This document shows, piece by piece, positions 8,208 to 17,511 of a stretch of 44,525 bases of DNA. The translations under genes and the position numbers were made by a program. The stretch spans positions 1 through 44,525 of the forward strand of contig JANNLO010000278.1 of assembly GCA_031396835.1 (NCBI GenBank), given 5' to 3'. Source of the stretch: Snowella sp031396835. Its GTDB lineage: Bacteria > Cyanobacteriota > Cyanobacteriia > Cyanobacteriales > Microcystaceae. Within the stretch, counting starts at the first letter, position 1. The number at the start of each line of letters is the position of its first letter. The notes beneath the pieces were generated by a model. The model had not been told where the DNA came from. It saw nothing but the letters and a program-made list of their open reading frames with translations, and made no database searches.

Positions 8208-9023
8208 TTATTTTGAAAGAGTTAGGCGATCGCAGAAAAACAAGGTTCCAGCCGCTACACAAAAGGGAATTGTTATTAGATTAAGAAGAGGAATACTAAC
8301 TAATAATAAACACATAAAACCGAATCCAGCACTCATCGGAAATTTTTTGGCGATTAATCCTAATTTATCTCGAAAACGGAATCTACGTCTTTCTAAAGGT
8401 TGATCCCAAAAATCTAAACAAGTTAAGGTAGCTGTTAAACTAATCCCTCCAATGGTGGCAATTAATGTTCCAATTCCTGGTAAAAAATTACATAAAAATA
8501 AGGGTAAACCAATAAATAGTAAAAGAATGATTTTTTTAAGTTCATATAATAAAGCGCGTTGGATTTCTTGAAATAAACTAATTTCAATAATGGTCAGTTT
8601 ACCTAGTTTGATAGTTTCTATTTTTTCTGATAATTTACTATACCAAGGTGTTCCCACAAGAAAACCTAATTGAGCTAAGATAAAACCTGTAAAAATCAAG
8701 AGAATCAAGTCTAATAATAATTTAAATAAGTATATTATAAAAATAAAAACTACATCTAATTCTTGTAGCCAATTAGGTAAATTAATTGTGATTTGATTTA
8801 ACCAATTCATGCCGTTAAGGATCACAATTTCAGTGAGTTGTTGTTCCCATGCTAAAAATTTAAGATAGATAAAAATACCCAGCCCTAAATTGATAATCAA
8901 AGGAATAATAATATAAGACCAAAGTGAGGGATTTTGTTTAAAGAAATTTAATGCCCGAAAAGGATAACTTGCTCCTGTTAATAATCCACAACCGCTTAGG
9001 GCTTGAAGAATAAAATTTTTCAT
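8208..9023 (-). CDS. EI24 domain membrane protein (CysZ-like)
   Basis: 271 residues with several hydrophobic helices, at about 34-54, 85-125, 160-185 and 235-260. The opening (SGCGLLTGASYPFRALNFF) and the segments IPLIINLG, LLFIGLPLFLCNFLPGIGT and FWDQPLERRRFRF are typical of the EI24 family, which includes the sulfate permease CysZ. Transport function is not established for cyanobacterial members. A HIP1 octamer lies near the 3' end. It is divergent from the DUF2993 gene across a 168-bp, very AT-rich spacer. Confidence 0.8.
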   Translation of the reverse strand: MKNFILQALSGCGLLTGASYPFRALNFFKQNPSLWSYIIIPLIINLGLGIFIYLKFLAWEQQLTEIVILNGMNWLNQITINLPNWLQELDVVFIFIIYLFKLLLDLILLIFTGFILAQLGFLVGTPWYSKLSEKIETIKLGKLTIIEISLFQEIQRALLYELKKIILLLFIGLPLFLCNFLPGIGTLIATIGGISLTATLTCLDFWDQPLERRRFRFRDKLGLIAKKFPMSAGFGFMCLLLVSIPLLNLITIPFCVAAGTLFFCDRLTLSK

Positions 9024-9191
9024 TGTCTAATTAAATTAATTAATTGCTAATTGTTAATAATTTTAAATTAAATTATTACTCTTATGTTAAATATGTTAAA
9101 GTTGGATATGTACTCTAATAATGTATTAAAATCACATTTGTATCAGTTTATAATTACTATTAATAAACATTTTATCTAACTTTAATACTTT

Positions 9192-9995
9192 ATGGAATGG
9201 TTTTTAATCGCTCTTACGAGTTTACTCGCCACTATTACTCCTGTTGGTCTAGTCGTTGATAATGTTATTGATCATAATATCCGCGATCGCGTTAAAAGTG
9301 TGGAAGAATTATCTGTCCGAGTGGATAATGTTCCTAGCTATCAACTAATTGAAGGAAAAGTTAATCGGGTTCGCATTGCCAGTCGAGGTTTGGAAATAAT
9401 TGATGATGTTCGGATTGAAATTTTAGATATTGAAACTGATGCGATTAATCTTAAATTAAATGATTTAAAAACTGGAAATTTAGAACAAATTCGTAGTTCT
9501 TTGCGATCGCCGTTACAAGCTGCATTTAATCTAATTATCACTGAGAAAGATCTTAACCAAGCCCTCGCAGATCCAAAGATCAAAGCTAGGTTACAAACTC
9601 TATTAAGTCAATTTTTGCCGACTGATATTCCATCACTACAATTAATAAGTTCAAAGATAATTTTTAAGGAAGCTAATCGTGTTCAAATTCAGGTTCAATT
9701 ACTACAAAAAAGTGATGATTCTGAACCGCCTGATGAGCTAAATCTTGTCATCGAAAGTGGAATTAAAATAATTCAAGGGCGATCGCTAGAATTGATTGAT
9801 GCGAGTGCAAGTTTAAATGGACGAAAAATTTCTCAACGAATTTTACAGAGTGTTATTGGTAGTTTCAGCGATCGCCTGAATTTAAAACAATTTGAAAAAC
9901 AAGGAATTATTGCCAGACTTTTAAAATTTCAAATTGAAGATCATAAAATTAATATTTCTGCGTTCGTACGTTTGAATCCTTTAGTTGATCTTTAA
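9192..9995 (+). CDS. DUF2993 (LmeA-like) protein
   Basis: 267 residues: an N-terminal hydrophobic anchor (WFLIALTSLLATITPVGLVV), then alternating beta strands typical of DUF2993: LSVRVDNVPSYQLIEGKVNRV, VRIEILDIETDAINL, and a helix LRSPLQAAFNLIITEKDLNQAL. The family includes the mycobacterial lipoprotein LmeA, which binds phospholipids, so a membrane-associated lipid-binding role is a fair inference but unproven here. No cysteine-type lipobox is present. Four HIP1 octamers lie within the gene. Confidence 0.8.
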   Translation: MEWFLIALTSLLATITPVGLVVDNVIDHNIRDRVKSVEELSVRVDNVPSYQLIEGKVNRVRIASRGLEIIDDVRIEILDIETDAINLKLNDLKTGNLEQIRSSLRSPLQAAFNLIITEKDLNQALADPKIKARLQTLLSQFLPTDIPSLQLISSKIIFKEANRVQIQVQLLQKSDDSEPPDELNLVIESGIKIIQGRSLELIDASASLNGRKISQRILQSVIGSFSDRLNLKQFEKQGIIARLLKFQIEDHKINISAFVRLNPLVDL

Positions 9996-10380
9996 TTCTT
10001 TAATATATTATTGAAAACTTTAATTTTTAATTTAATAAATTGCTAAAATAAGAAAGGTTCTAGAGATTTTAAGATTAGATTGTGTGTTAACTTATAAAAG
10101 TAATTAATTGATATTGAATTTGTAGATTTTTTATTTCAAGAAAAGCATTTCTGCAAGAGCTTTAAAACCAGATTTAGTCAAGAAAAACTTTTAAAACAAT
10201 GACTCTAATCCTTAAGACAATTTGAGGAAACATACAGCCAGAGATCCTTTTTAAGCCGAGATGTTTTCTCACTGTTTGTATAAACAATTACAATTAATAA
10301 TTATTGTGTACTAGTAAATCACTCCAAAACTCAAGTCGTCTTCATCTAAAATTTAGTGACTTTAAACAATCTTTCCTTTA
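9996..10380. other. Gene-free AT-rich leader region
   Basis: 385 bp between the DUF2993 gene and the phytochrome gene. It holds no open frame of coding character on either strand. It is very AT-rich and probably contains the promoter of the phytochrome/GGDEF pair, but no convincing -35/-10 pair, palindrome or ribosome site can be named. Confidence 0.5.
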
Positions 10381-13300
10381 ATGAATTTCTATTTAAATAA
10401 TACTGAAATGATCAAATTTCCCCCAGTCAAAGAATTTGTAAACTATGAGAAAGAAGTCTGGTATTTATCCAATTTTATTCAATCTTATGGCGTTCTATTT
10501 GTTTTAAAAGAACCTGAATTAACTATCCTCCAAATTAGTAATAATACAGAATTACATTTGGGAATTATGCCTGAATCTTTATTAAATAAAAATATTAAAG
10601 AATTACTCTCACTTAGTCAGGGAAAAGAACTTTGCGATCGTGTGCAACAAACAAAAGGAGATTTTTCCTATTCTTTTCAGTTCACCCCAAAACATCAGAA
10701 AGCTCCGCAACAATTTCATGGTTTAGTGCATCGCCGTCACCAAATTTTAATCCTAGAAATAGAGCCTATTAAAGAAGAAGAAAAAGAGTTTGATCACTAC
10801 GGCCGAATGAAGACTTTTTTGGCTAAAGTTAACAATGAAACCAGTTTTCAAGAAACCAATGACTTAATTGTGCAGGAAATACAACAGCTTGCCGACTATG
10901 ATCGAGTGGTTTTATATCGTTTTGAACTAGATAAAAGTGGCGTGGTTATTGCAGAAGCCCAGAAAAATCCAACGACATCTTTTTTGGGACTGCGTTTTCC
11001 TGCATCCGATACTCCGCCCATCGGACTCAGGACTTTTTACAATCATGGATTACGTGTAATTGTGGATCTTGATGCCCCGCAATCAGCGATGATTCCTTCT
11101 CTGCATCCCCTAACTGGTCAACCGCTTAATCTATCTGTATCGATTTTGATGGGGATTACTGCTTGTCATATTGAGTATTATCACAACATGGGGGTGGCAG
11201 CTTCTTGCGTTATTCCTTTAAAAGATGATGACCAATTTTGGGGGTTGATTGTGGGTCAGCATTTTTCTCCCAAATATATTAGCCCAGAAATGCGGAACTA
11301 TTTTGAATATTTAGGACAATTTATCGCGCTTAAGTTGATCAAAAAACAACAGCAAGAAAGCCAAGTTTATCGGCAAGATATCGAAGCTATTCACGCTCAA
11401 ATTCAGGAACATTTAAAACAAATTAATAATGGGCGAGATCTTCAACAACTTCAGTCAACTTTGTCACCTTGTATTTTGCCTGTTGTCAAAATGCCACTTC
11501 TGGCCGACGAAAAACAAAATCGCGATCGCCAACTAGATTCAATCAATGCCATTTTGGAAGCCAATGGAAAAAGCTTATTAGAACTGCTTCAAGCTCAGGG
11601 TGCGGCTCTTTATTTTGGGAATCAATTAACGCTTATTGGCGAAACACCGAGTTTATCAGAAGTCAATGCTCTGTTGAACTGGTTTTCTGAGCATTCCCTT
11701 GAGGATGTTTTTTCCACATCAGAATTGAATAAACTTTATCCCGCCGCCATGGGTTTTCAAAATACGGCTAGCGGACTTTTGGGCATCTCCATCCGACTTC
11801 AAAATACAGCTTATTACTTGCTCTGGTTTCGTCCCGAAGTTATTCAAACCGTGAATTGGGCGGGAAATCCCAAACCAATGATAACCGCCGATGAGCTCAA
11901 TCATCTCATTCCCTCACCCCGTCGCTCCTTTGCACTTTGGCAAGAAAGTGTTCGTGGAACTTCCATTCCTTGGCAAACAGTAGAACTTTTAGCCGCCAAA
12001 AATTTGAGGGATTTATTAACCCTAACAGCCTTAGAATTTTCTCAATCTGCCCTAGAATTTGCGGCCGAACAAGCCAAAATTGCCAACCAAGCCAAAAGTC
12101 ATTTTTTAGCCAAAATGAGTCATGAATTGCGAACTCCGCTGAATGCCATTCTTGGTTTTAGCCAGATTATGAATCGGGATAATAATTTATCGCCAGAACA
12201 AAGGCAATATCTCAAGATTATTAATCGTAGCGGTGAACATTTACTTTCCCTGATTAATGATGTTTTAGAAATGTCTAAAATTGAAGCAGGACGAATAAGT
12301 TTTAATGAAAATCATTTTGATTTATTGCAAGTTATTGATTCCATTGCAGAAATGTTGCAACTCAAGGCTTCTAGCAGAAATTTACAACTCATTTTAGAAT
12401 GTGATGCGGCTCTTCCCAAATATGTGATGACCGATGAAAGTAAATTGCGACAGGTTTTAATTAATCTCTTGGATAATGCGATTAAATTTACCCAAAATGG
12501 CTGGGTTAAATTGCGAGTTTTTCTGGGAACTGAAATTAGTCATGTTTTTTTTGAAATTTCGGATACAGGGCAGGGAATTTCTGAAAGCGAATTACATTTA
12601 TTATTTGAACCTTTTATGCAGACAAAAACTGGTCTTCAAGCCATGCAAGGAGCGGGTTTAGGGCTGACAATTAGTAAACAATTTGTGAATTTGATGGGAG
12701 GAGAACTGACAATCCAAAGCCAAGTTGGCAAAGGATCAATGTTTACTTTCGATATTCAAGTCCGTCTAGCGGAGGTGATCGCCCAGGAAAAAAATTCTCC
12801 TGCTCAAAGGATTATCGGGCTTGAACCTGGCCAGCCCCAATATCGAATTTTGGTTGCTGAAGATGTAGAAGAAAATCGTTTATTGATGGTTAAATTATTG
12901 ACTCCTCTTGGTTTTGATATTCGCACCGTTAAGAATGGACTAGAGGCGATCGCAGTTTGGAAAAAATGGAAACCTGATTTAATTTGGATGGATATGTTAA
13001 TGCCCGTGATGGACGGCTATGAAGCAACTCGACGCATTAAAGCCATGCCTGGTGGAAAAGAAACCGTGATTATTGCCATTACTGCCAACGCTTTTTCGGA
13101 TGCTCAAATTGCCACCAAGGAGGCAGGCTGCGATGACTATATGGCTAAACCCTACCAAGCTAAGGTTTTATTTGAAAAAATGTCCCAACATTTAGGTGTT
13201 CGCTATTGTTATCGAAATGAAAACAAATCCTTATATGATAGAGATAGATCGAATTTTGTCTTGACGGCGGAATCATTTCAAGTTATGCCCCAGAAGTGGA

Positions 13301-13464
13301 TTAGTCAATTACATCAAGCGGCCCTAGCTATGGATGAAGACTTGATCACTGAGTTGATTGAAGAACTTCCTGCTGACCAGAAAACTCTAGCTGAAAATCT
13401 GACTAGTTTGGTAGATAACTTCCGCCTCGATCTAATCCTCAATCTCACCGAAGCTCATGAATAG
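10381..13464 (+). CDS. Phytochrome-type hybrid sensor histidine kinase
   Basis: A red/far-red photoreceptor kinase of 1027 residues. Order: PAS (about 20-130), GAF (145-320), PHY (330-560), HisKA (573-640), HATPase (680-797), receiver (822-937), and about 90 residues of unassigned tail. The GAF domain has C262 in ACHIEYYHNMGV, the usual bilin-attachment cysteine of cyanobacterial phytochromes, so phycocyanobilin is the likely chromophore. The motif usually read as PASDIP is PASDTP here. The PHY tongue motif PRRSFALW is at 513-520. H581 (SHELRTP) is the phosphorylation site, the ATP site has DTGQGIS and GAGLGL, and D871 is the receiver aspartate. The gene overlaps the next by 8 nt, so the pair is surely co-expressed. 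No Shine-Dalgarno was seen. Confidence 0.93.
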   Translation: MNFYLNNTEMIKFPPVKEFVNYEKEVWYLSNFIQSYGVLFVLKEPELTILQISNNTELHLGIMPESLLNKNIKELLSLSQGKELCDRVQQTKGDFSYSFQFTPKHQKAPQQFHGLVHRRHQILILEIEPIKEEEKEFDHYGRMKTFLAKVNNETSFQETNDLIVQEIQQLADYDRVVLYRFELDKSGVVIAEAQKNPTTSFLGLRFPASDTPPIGLRTFYNHGLRVIVDLDAPQSAMIPSLHPLTGQPLNLSVSILMGITACHIEYYHNMGVAASCVIPLKDDDQFWGLIVGQHFSPKYISPEMRNYFEYLGQFIALKLIKKQQQESQVYRQDIEAIHAQIQEHLKQINNGRDLQQLQSTLSPCILPVVKMPLLADEKQNRDRQLDSINAILEANGKSLLELLQAQGAALYFGNQLTLIGETPSLSEVNALLNWFSEHSLEDVFSTSELNKLYPAAMGFQNTASGLLGISIRLQNTAYYLLWFRPEVIQTVNWAGNPKPMITADELNHLIPSPRRSFALWQESVRGTSIPWQTVELLAAKNLRDLLTLTALEFSQSALEFAAEQAKIANQAKSHFLAKMSHELRTPLNAILGFSQIMNRDNNLSPEQRQYLKIINRSGEHLLSLINDVLEMSKIEAGRISFNENHFDLLQVIDSIAEMLQLKASSRNLQLILECDAALPKYVMTDESKLRQVLINLLDNAIKFTQNGWVKLRVFLGTEISHVFFEISDTGQGISESELHLLFEPFMQTKTGLQAMQGAGLGLTISKQFVNLMGGELTIQSQVGKGSMFTFDIQVRLAEVIAQEKNSPAQRIIGLEPGQPQYRILVAEDVEENRLLMVKLLTPLGFDIRTVKNGLEAIAVWKKWKPDLIWMDMLMPVMDGYEATRRIKAMPGGKETVIIAITANAFSDAQIATKEAGCDDYMAKPYQAKVLFEKMSQHLGVRYCYRNENKSLYDRDRSNFVLTAESFQVMPQKWISQLHQAALAMDEDLITELIEELPADQKTLAENLTSLVDNFRLDLILNLTEAHE

Positions 13465-14461
13465 TTTTATGCCTGCTCACCATCAAGAAATGATTCTCTT
13501 AGTTGATGATTCTACTGACAATCTGCGACTGCTTTCGACGATGTTGAAATCTCAGGGTTATACAGTCAAAAAAGCAATTAGTGGCAAATTCGCACTTCAA
13601 GCTCTGGAAGTAATCCAGCCAGATTTAATTTTGTTGGATGTTAATATGCCAGGAATGGACGGCTATGAAGTTTGTGAAATTCTCAAATCCCAGCCAGAAT
13701 ATCAATCTATTCCTATTATTTTTATTAGTGCTTCAGATCAGTTGCTGAATAAAGTTAAAGCCTTTGAAATGGGTGCTATCGACTATATTACTAAACCTTT
13801 TCATCTCGAAGAAGTCCTGATTAGAGTTGAAAATCAACTGAATCAAAAGCGGCTTTATCAAAAATTACAAACGCAAAATATGCTCCTCAAAACTGAAATT
13901 GATGAACGGTTACGGTTTGAAAGAGAATTAACGATCGCCAACCAACAATTAGAGTTATTAGCTTCTTTAGATGGATTGACAGGAATTGCGAACCGTCGTC
14001 GATTTGATGAATATATAAGCACAGAATGGAAAAGATGTTTGCGGGGAGAATTTCCCCTGTCTCTAATTTTGATTGATGTGGATTTTTTTCATCATTACAA
14101 CGAAGCCTATGGACATTTATTGGGAGATGATTGCCTCAAGCAGATTTCTACTATTTTGCAATCGATGAGTCAACGAGCAACGGATTTGGCGGCTCGCTAT
14201 GGGGGTGAAGAGTTTGTGATTGTTCTTCCTCATACTCCCCAAGCAGGTGCAAAAAAATTGGCTGAGAGAATTCAAGCGGCGATCGCGGCTCAAAAAATTT
14301 CCCATCGCAGATCCTCGGTGTCGAATTATATAACCCTTAGTATTGGCGTTGCAACGATCATTCCAGAGCCAGGTATGGAGATCAACCACTTTATTCAACT
14401 AGCAGATGAAGCTCTGTTTAAAGCCAAAAGAATGGGACGCGATCGCATCGAAATTGCTTAA
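13457..14461 (+). CDS. Response regulator with GGDEF (diguanylate cyclase) output
   Basis: 334 residues. The receiver domain (12-130) has acidic residues D17/D18, phospho-acceptor D61 (LLDVNMPGMDG) and K113. A helical linker (130-165) leads to a GGDEF domain (168-334). The active loop is RYGGEEF (248-253), and an RxxD motif (R240-A-T-D243) five residues before it is the product-inhibition I-site, so the enzyme should make cyclic di-GMP and be product-inhibited. The substrate-binding segment reads DVDFFHHYNEAYGH, with histidine where lysine is common. The start overlaps the phytochrome kinase, the likely phosphodonor, giving a light-to-c-di-GMP pathway by inference. Confidence 0.93.
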   Translation: MNSFMPAHHQEMILLVDDSTDNLRLLSTMLKSQGYTVKKAISGKFALQALEVIQPDLILLDVNMPGMDGYEVCEILKSQPEYQSIPIIFISASDQLLNKVKAFEMGAIDYITKPFHLEEVLIRVENQLNQKRLYQKLQTQNMLLKTEIDERLRFERELTIANQQLELLASLDGLTGIANRRRFDEYISTEWKRCLRGEFPLSLILIDVDFFHHYNEAYGHLLGDDCLKQISTILQSMSQRATDLAARYGGEEFVIVLPHTPQAGAKKLAERIQAAIAAQKISHRRSSVSNYITLSIGVATIIPEPGMEINHFIQLADEALFKAKRMGRDRIEIA

Positions 14462-14575
14462 TATATTTCTCAAAATTGTTTAATTCTAAAAGTAATGAAA
14501 ATTAATGAATCCTAAATCCGAAAAGCGTTGAGATTCGTTAAACTTAGACTGAAAACCCTCTCAGGAAAAACCATC

Positions 14576-15178
14576 ATGCAGAACCGCGACTACACTTTAA
14601 TTATTGACAAAAGCGGCAGTATGTCCACCCCAGACCAAGCAGGCGGCCGCAGTCGTTGGGATGAAGCAAAAGAATCAACTATTGCCCTAGCTCGTAAATG
14701 TGAACAATTTGATCCTGATGGCATTACAGTTTATGTTTTTTCCAGTCGTTTTCGTCGTTATGATAATGTTACGGCCAGTAAAGTTGAACAGATTTTTCAG
14801 GAAAATGATCCCGCAGGTTCAACGAATTTAACAATAGTATTAACCGATGCAATTAATAACTATTTTCAGCGAAAAAAAGCAGGGAAAACTCAAACTGAAG
14901 GAGAAACAATTTTAATCATTACTGATGGAGAACCCGATGATCGTCGCTCCGTTATTGATATTATTATTGAAACCACAAATCGTTTAGAACGGGATGAAGA
15001 ATTGGCAATTTCTTTTATTCAAGTTGGTTCTGATAGCAAGGCTACTAAATTTTTAAAAGCTTTGGATGATCAACTGCAAGAAGTGGGAGCAAAATTTGAT
15101 ATTTGTGACACTATTACCCTCGATGATATGTCGGAAATGTCTTTGGCTGAAGTTTTAATGAATGCGATCGCTGATTAG
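14576..15178 (+). CDS. von Willebrand factor type A domain protein
   Basis: A 200-residue single vWA domain with an intact metal site (MIDAS): DKSGSMS near the N-terminus, the threonine in GSTNLT, and the aspartate in LIITDGEPDDR. No signal peptide or membrane segment, so it is cytoplasmic. The frame opens at a TTG (14528), but the ATG at 14576 (MQNRDYTLIIDK) has AGGA upstream and fits the domain edge. Such stand-alone vWA proteins recall TerY-like proteins, but no tellurite-resistance or AAA+ partner gene lies nearby. Role unknown. Confidence 0.85.
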   Translation: MQNRDYTLIIDKSGSMSTPDQAGGRSRWDEAKESTIALARKCEQFDPDGITVYVFSSRFRRYDNVTASKVEQIFQENDPAGSTNLTIVLTDAINNYFQRKKAGKTQTEGETILIITDGEPDDRRSVIDIIIETTNRLERDEELAISFIQVGSDSKATKFLKALDDQLQEVGAKFDICDTITLDDMSEMSLAEVLMNAIAD

Positions 15179-15217
15179 ATTAATTGAGTTTTTTATTAAT
15201 AATTTAAAGGTGAAATT

Positions 15218-15787
15218 ATGCTCACTCAAGAACAAGTTTATAGTCCAACGGAATATTTAGAATTAGAGAAAAACGCCGAAGTTAGAAATGAATTTATTAA
15301 TGGAGAAATTTTACCAATAGCAGGCGGAACCACTAAGCATAATGTAATTACGGGTAATATTTATCTAACAATTAGAATGGTTACAAAAGGTAAAAATATC
15401 CAAACATATATCGAAAATGTCAAGTTACGAATTCCAGATTTTAATGTTTTTACTTATCCCGATATCATGGTTATTTCAGGAGAAACAATTTATGAAGGAA
15501 ATAGTCAAACAACGGTGCTTAATCCTGTTGTAATTTTTGAAGTATTATCTGAAGGAACTAGAGATTATGATCAAGGGCGTAAATTTGAATTTTATCGCTC
15601 TATTAATTCTTTAAAAGATTATATTTTGATCGACCAAGATCGTTGTTTAGTTATGGTTTATAAAAAAACGGATGAGCAGGAATGGAAGTTTCGAGTTTTA
15701 GATAATATTAATAGTAATTTTAGTTTAGATTCCCTGGGAATAGAAATTAATTTAGCTGATATTTACGAAGGCATTTATTCTCTCTAA
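15218..15787 (+). CDS. Uma2-family (DUF820) putative endonuclease
   Basis: 189 residues of the Uma2 family, a restriction-endonuclease-like fold much expanded in cyanobacteria. Family marks are YSPTEYLELEKNAEVRNEF, the NGEILP acid, YPDIMVI with the catalytic-type aspartate, VIFEVLSEGTRDYDQGRK with glutamate and lysine, and KFEFYRSI. The PD-(D/E)xK residues appear intact. Biological role is unclear for the whole family. An AAAGGTGA ribosome site precedes the ATG. It sits 39 bp from the vWA gene, perhaps as one transcript. Confidence 0.88.
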   Translation: MLTQEQVYSPTEYLELEKNAEVRNEFINGEILPIAGGTTKHNVITGNIYLTIRMVTKGKNIQTYIENVKLRIPDFNVFTYPDIMVISGETIYEGNSQTTVLNPVVIFEVLSEGTRDYDQGRKFEFYRSINSLKDYILIDQDRCLVMVYKKTDEQEWKFRVLDNINSNFSLDSLGIEINLADIYEGIYSL

Positions 15788-15826
15788 TTTTTACTTCTTA
15801 ATTTTTGTATTAATTCAATTGCAATT

Positions 15827-16240
15827 ATGGACTCTATTGATAAACTCTTAGCGGCTCTCGATGCGATCGATAATCCTAAAATAACTTCTCCATGCGATCG
15901 CGTCCAGAATTTACCACCTGATTTGTCTGTTAAATCGAGTAAATTGACTAAATCAAACGAGATTGATGACTTATTAAATAGAGTTAAACAAGATTTTGAG
16001 CAAAAAAAAGTAGCTGAAATTAACACAGAAAAAATTCAAATACAGCAACAGCAATTTATTAAGCAAAAGCCTCAACAACAACGAAAATCTGAGTTAGAAA
16101 AAAAGGCTCATAATTGGTTAAAAAATCTCGATCCGCTTTCAGGTGAAGGAATATGGTTTATGGATTTTGCCCGAAATTTTCCTTCTCCTCTAGAAGCAGC
16201 GATCGTTTATTTAGAACCTCATGAAAATAATAATATTTAA
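15827..16240 (+). CDS. Slr1339-family salt-stress-type protein
   Basis: 137 residues, starting MDSIDKLLAALDAID, followed by a polar, lysine- and glutamine-rich central region (about 45-90, including QIQQQQFIKQKPQQQ) likely to be disordered or coiled-coil, and a conserved end (KKAHNWLKNLDPLSGEGIWF, then FARNFPSPLEAAIVYL). The start and end match a small cyanobacterial family annotated after Slr1339 of Synechocystis, linked to salt stress. My recall of the family is moderate and no biochemical function is known. Confidence 0.6.
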   Translation: MDSIDKLLAALDAIDNPKITSPCDRVQNLPPDLSVKSSKLTKSNEIDDLLNRVKQDFEQKKVAEINTEKIQIQQQQFIKQKPQQQRKSELEKKAHNWLKNLDPLSGEGIWFMDFARNFPSPLEAAIVYLEPHENNNI

Positions 16241-16243
16241 ATG

Positions 16244-16271
16244 AAAAAAGTGAGCCAGATAGCCCACCTTT
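16244..16271. terminator. Hairpin terminator between convergent genes
   Basis: On the minus strand the bases read AAAGGTGGGC, a TATCTG loop, then GCTCAC followed by a run of six Ts: a stem of about nine pairs with one bulge and one G-T pair. It lies 38 bp beyond the glpX stop, where a Rho-independent terminator is expected. Read on the plus strand the same hairpin is followed by TTTAATTTTT, so it may stop both convergent transcripts. Confidence 0.5.
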
Positions 16272-16308
16272 AATTTTTAATTATTAATTTAGACAACTAC
16301 AAATCAGT

Positions 16309-17346
16309 TTATTTTAAGTGAATAACTTTAGGTTCTTCAAATAAGTGAATTGTGTCCACAAAACGAACAGTTTTAGATTGACTAGAAATTACTAAACTTT
16401 GGGTACGCGCTCCACCGTGAAAGAAGCGAACACCTTCCATTAAAGTTCCCGGTGTAATGCCACAAGCCGCAAATAAAACAGTTTCGCCACTGGCTAATTC
16501 ATGAGCATCATAAACGCGATCGCCGTCAGTAATCCCCATATCATGGAGACGTTTCAAATTGCCTTCACGACTTTCCCCAATCAAACCAGTTTGAACAACT
16601 GCGGGATCATAAACTAATTGACCCTGGAAATGTCCGCCCAAACAACGCATAGCAGCAGCAGAAATTACGCCTTCAGGAGCCGCACCAATACCCATCAAAC
16701 AATGAATATTAGTTCCAGAGAATGCACAGGAAATCGCTGCCGAAACATCACCATCACTGATTAAACGAACTCGCGCACCCGCATTCCGAATTTCTTGAAT
16801 TAATTCTTTGTGACGGGGACGATCCATGACCACCACCACTAATTCTTCAACGCTGCGATTCAGACAATCAGAGAGAATTTTCAGGTTTTCGGTGGCTGAT
16901 TTATTGATATCAACATGACCTTTGGCAGCAGGAGGAGCCGCTAATTTTCTCATATAAAAATCGGGAGCCGCAAACAAGCCGCCTTTTTCAGAGATTGCTA
17001 ACACAGCCATTGAGCCATTTTGTCCATAGGCAACTAGGTTTGTGCCTTCACAAGGATCAACTGCGATATCAATTTCCACCAACTCATCAACATTGCAATA
17101 GTTGGCAGCATCAGGTCTGGAGCAAATTCCCACTTCTTCGCCAATATAGAGCATAGGAGCTTCATCTCGTTCTCCTTCTCCAATGACGATACGACCTCTC
17201 ATGTGGATTTTGTTCATCCGTTCGCGCATGGCATCAACTGCGACTTGGTCAGCGATATCTTTTTCGCCTTTACCCATCCATTTAGAAGAGGCGATCGCGG
17301 CTAGTTCGACCACTTCAATAATTTCTAAACCTAACGTATTTTCCAT
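16309..17346 (-). CDS. glpX: Class II fructose-1,6-/sedoheptulose-1,7-bisphosphatase
   Basis: The GlpX-type bisphosphatase of cyanobacteria acts on both fructose 1,6- and sedoheptulose 1,7-bisphosphate in the Calvin cycle. The 345-residue product has the normal length and motifs: IVIGEGERDEAPM with metal-binding acids, the AVDPCEGTN metal loop, IGAAPEGVISAAAM, and LFAACGITPGTLMEGV. The ATG at 17346 gives the family N-terminus (MENTLGLEIIEVVELAA). Cysteines in the conserved region may allow redox control. It is monocistronic, with a hairpin terminator downstream at 16244-16271. Confidence 0.97.
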   Translation of the reverse strand: MENTLGLEIIEVVELAAIASSKWMGKGEKDIADQVAVDAMRERMNKIHMRGRIVIGEGERDEAPMLYIGEEVGICSRPDAANYCNVDELVEIDIAVDPCEGTNLVAYGQNGSMAVLAISEKGGLFAAPDFYMRKLAAPPAAKGHVDINKSATENLKILSDCLNRSVEELVVVVMDRPRHKELIQEIRNAGARVRLISDGDVSAAISCAFSGTNIHCLMGIGAAPEGVISAAAMRCLGGHFQGQLVYDPAVVQTGLIGESREGNLKRLHDMGITDGDRVYDAHELASGETVLFAACGITPGTLMEGVRFFHGGARTQSLVISSQSKTVRFVDTIHLFEEPKVIHLK

Positions 17347-17511
17347 AATTTAGTCCTTCCAACTGCAAATTAAGTTTTTCCTAGACTGGAATTTGTTTTT
17401 GTTATCAGTCAAATCTTATCAGAGTCGGGGATCGTCGTCACGGGAAAATCCTTTTGCTTGGATAAAATACGAATAAATAGCTAAATTTACTTTTGGATGA
17501 TTGGCTAATTC

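Noticed and set aside
14576..16240. vWA, Uma2 and Slr1339-type genes as a new linked system
   Set aside because: They are close and co-directional, but each occurs alone elsewhere in cyanobacteria as far as I know, and spacing (39 bp each) is the only link seen.
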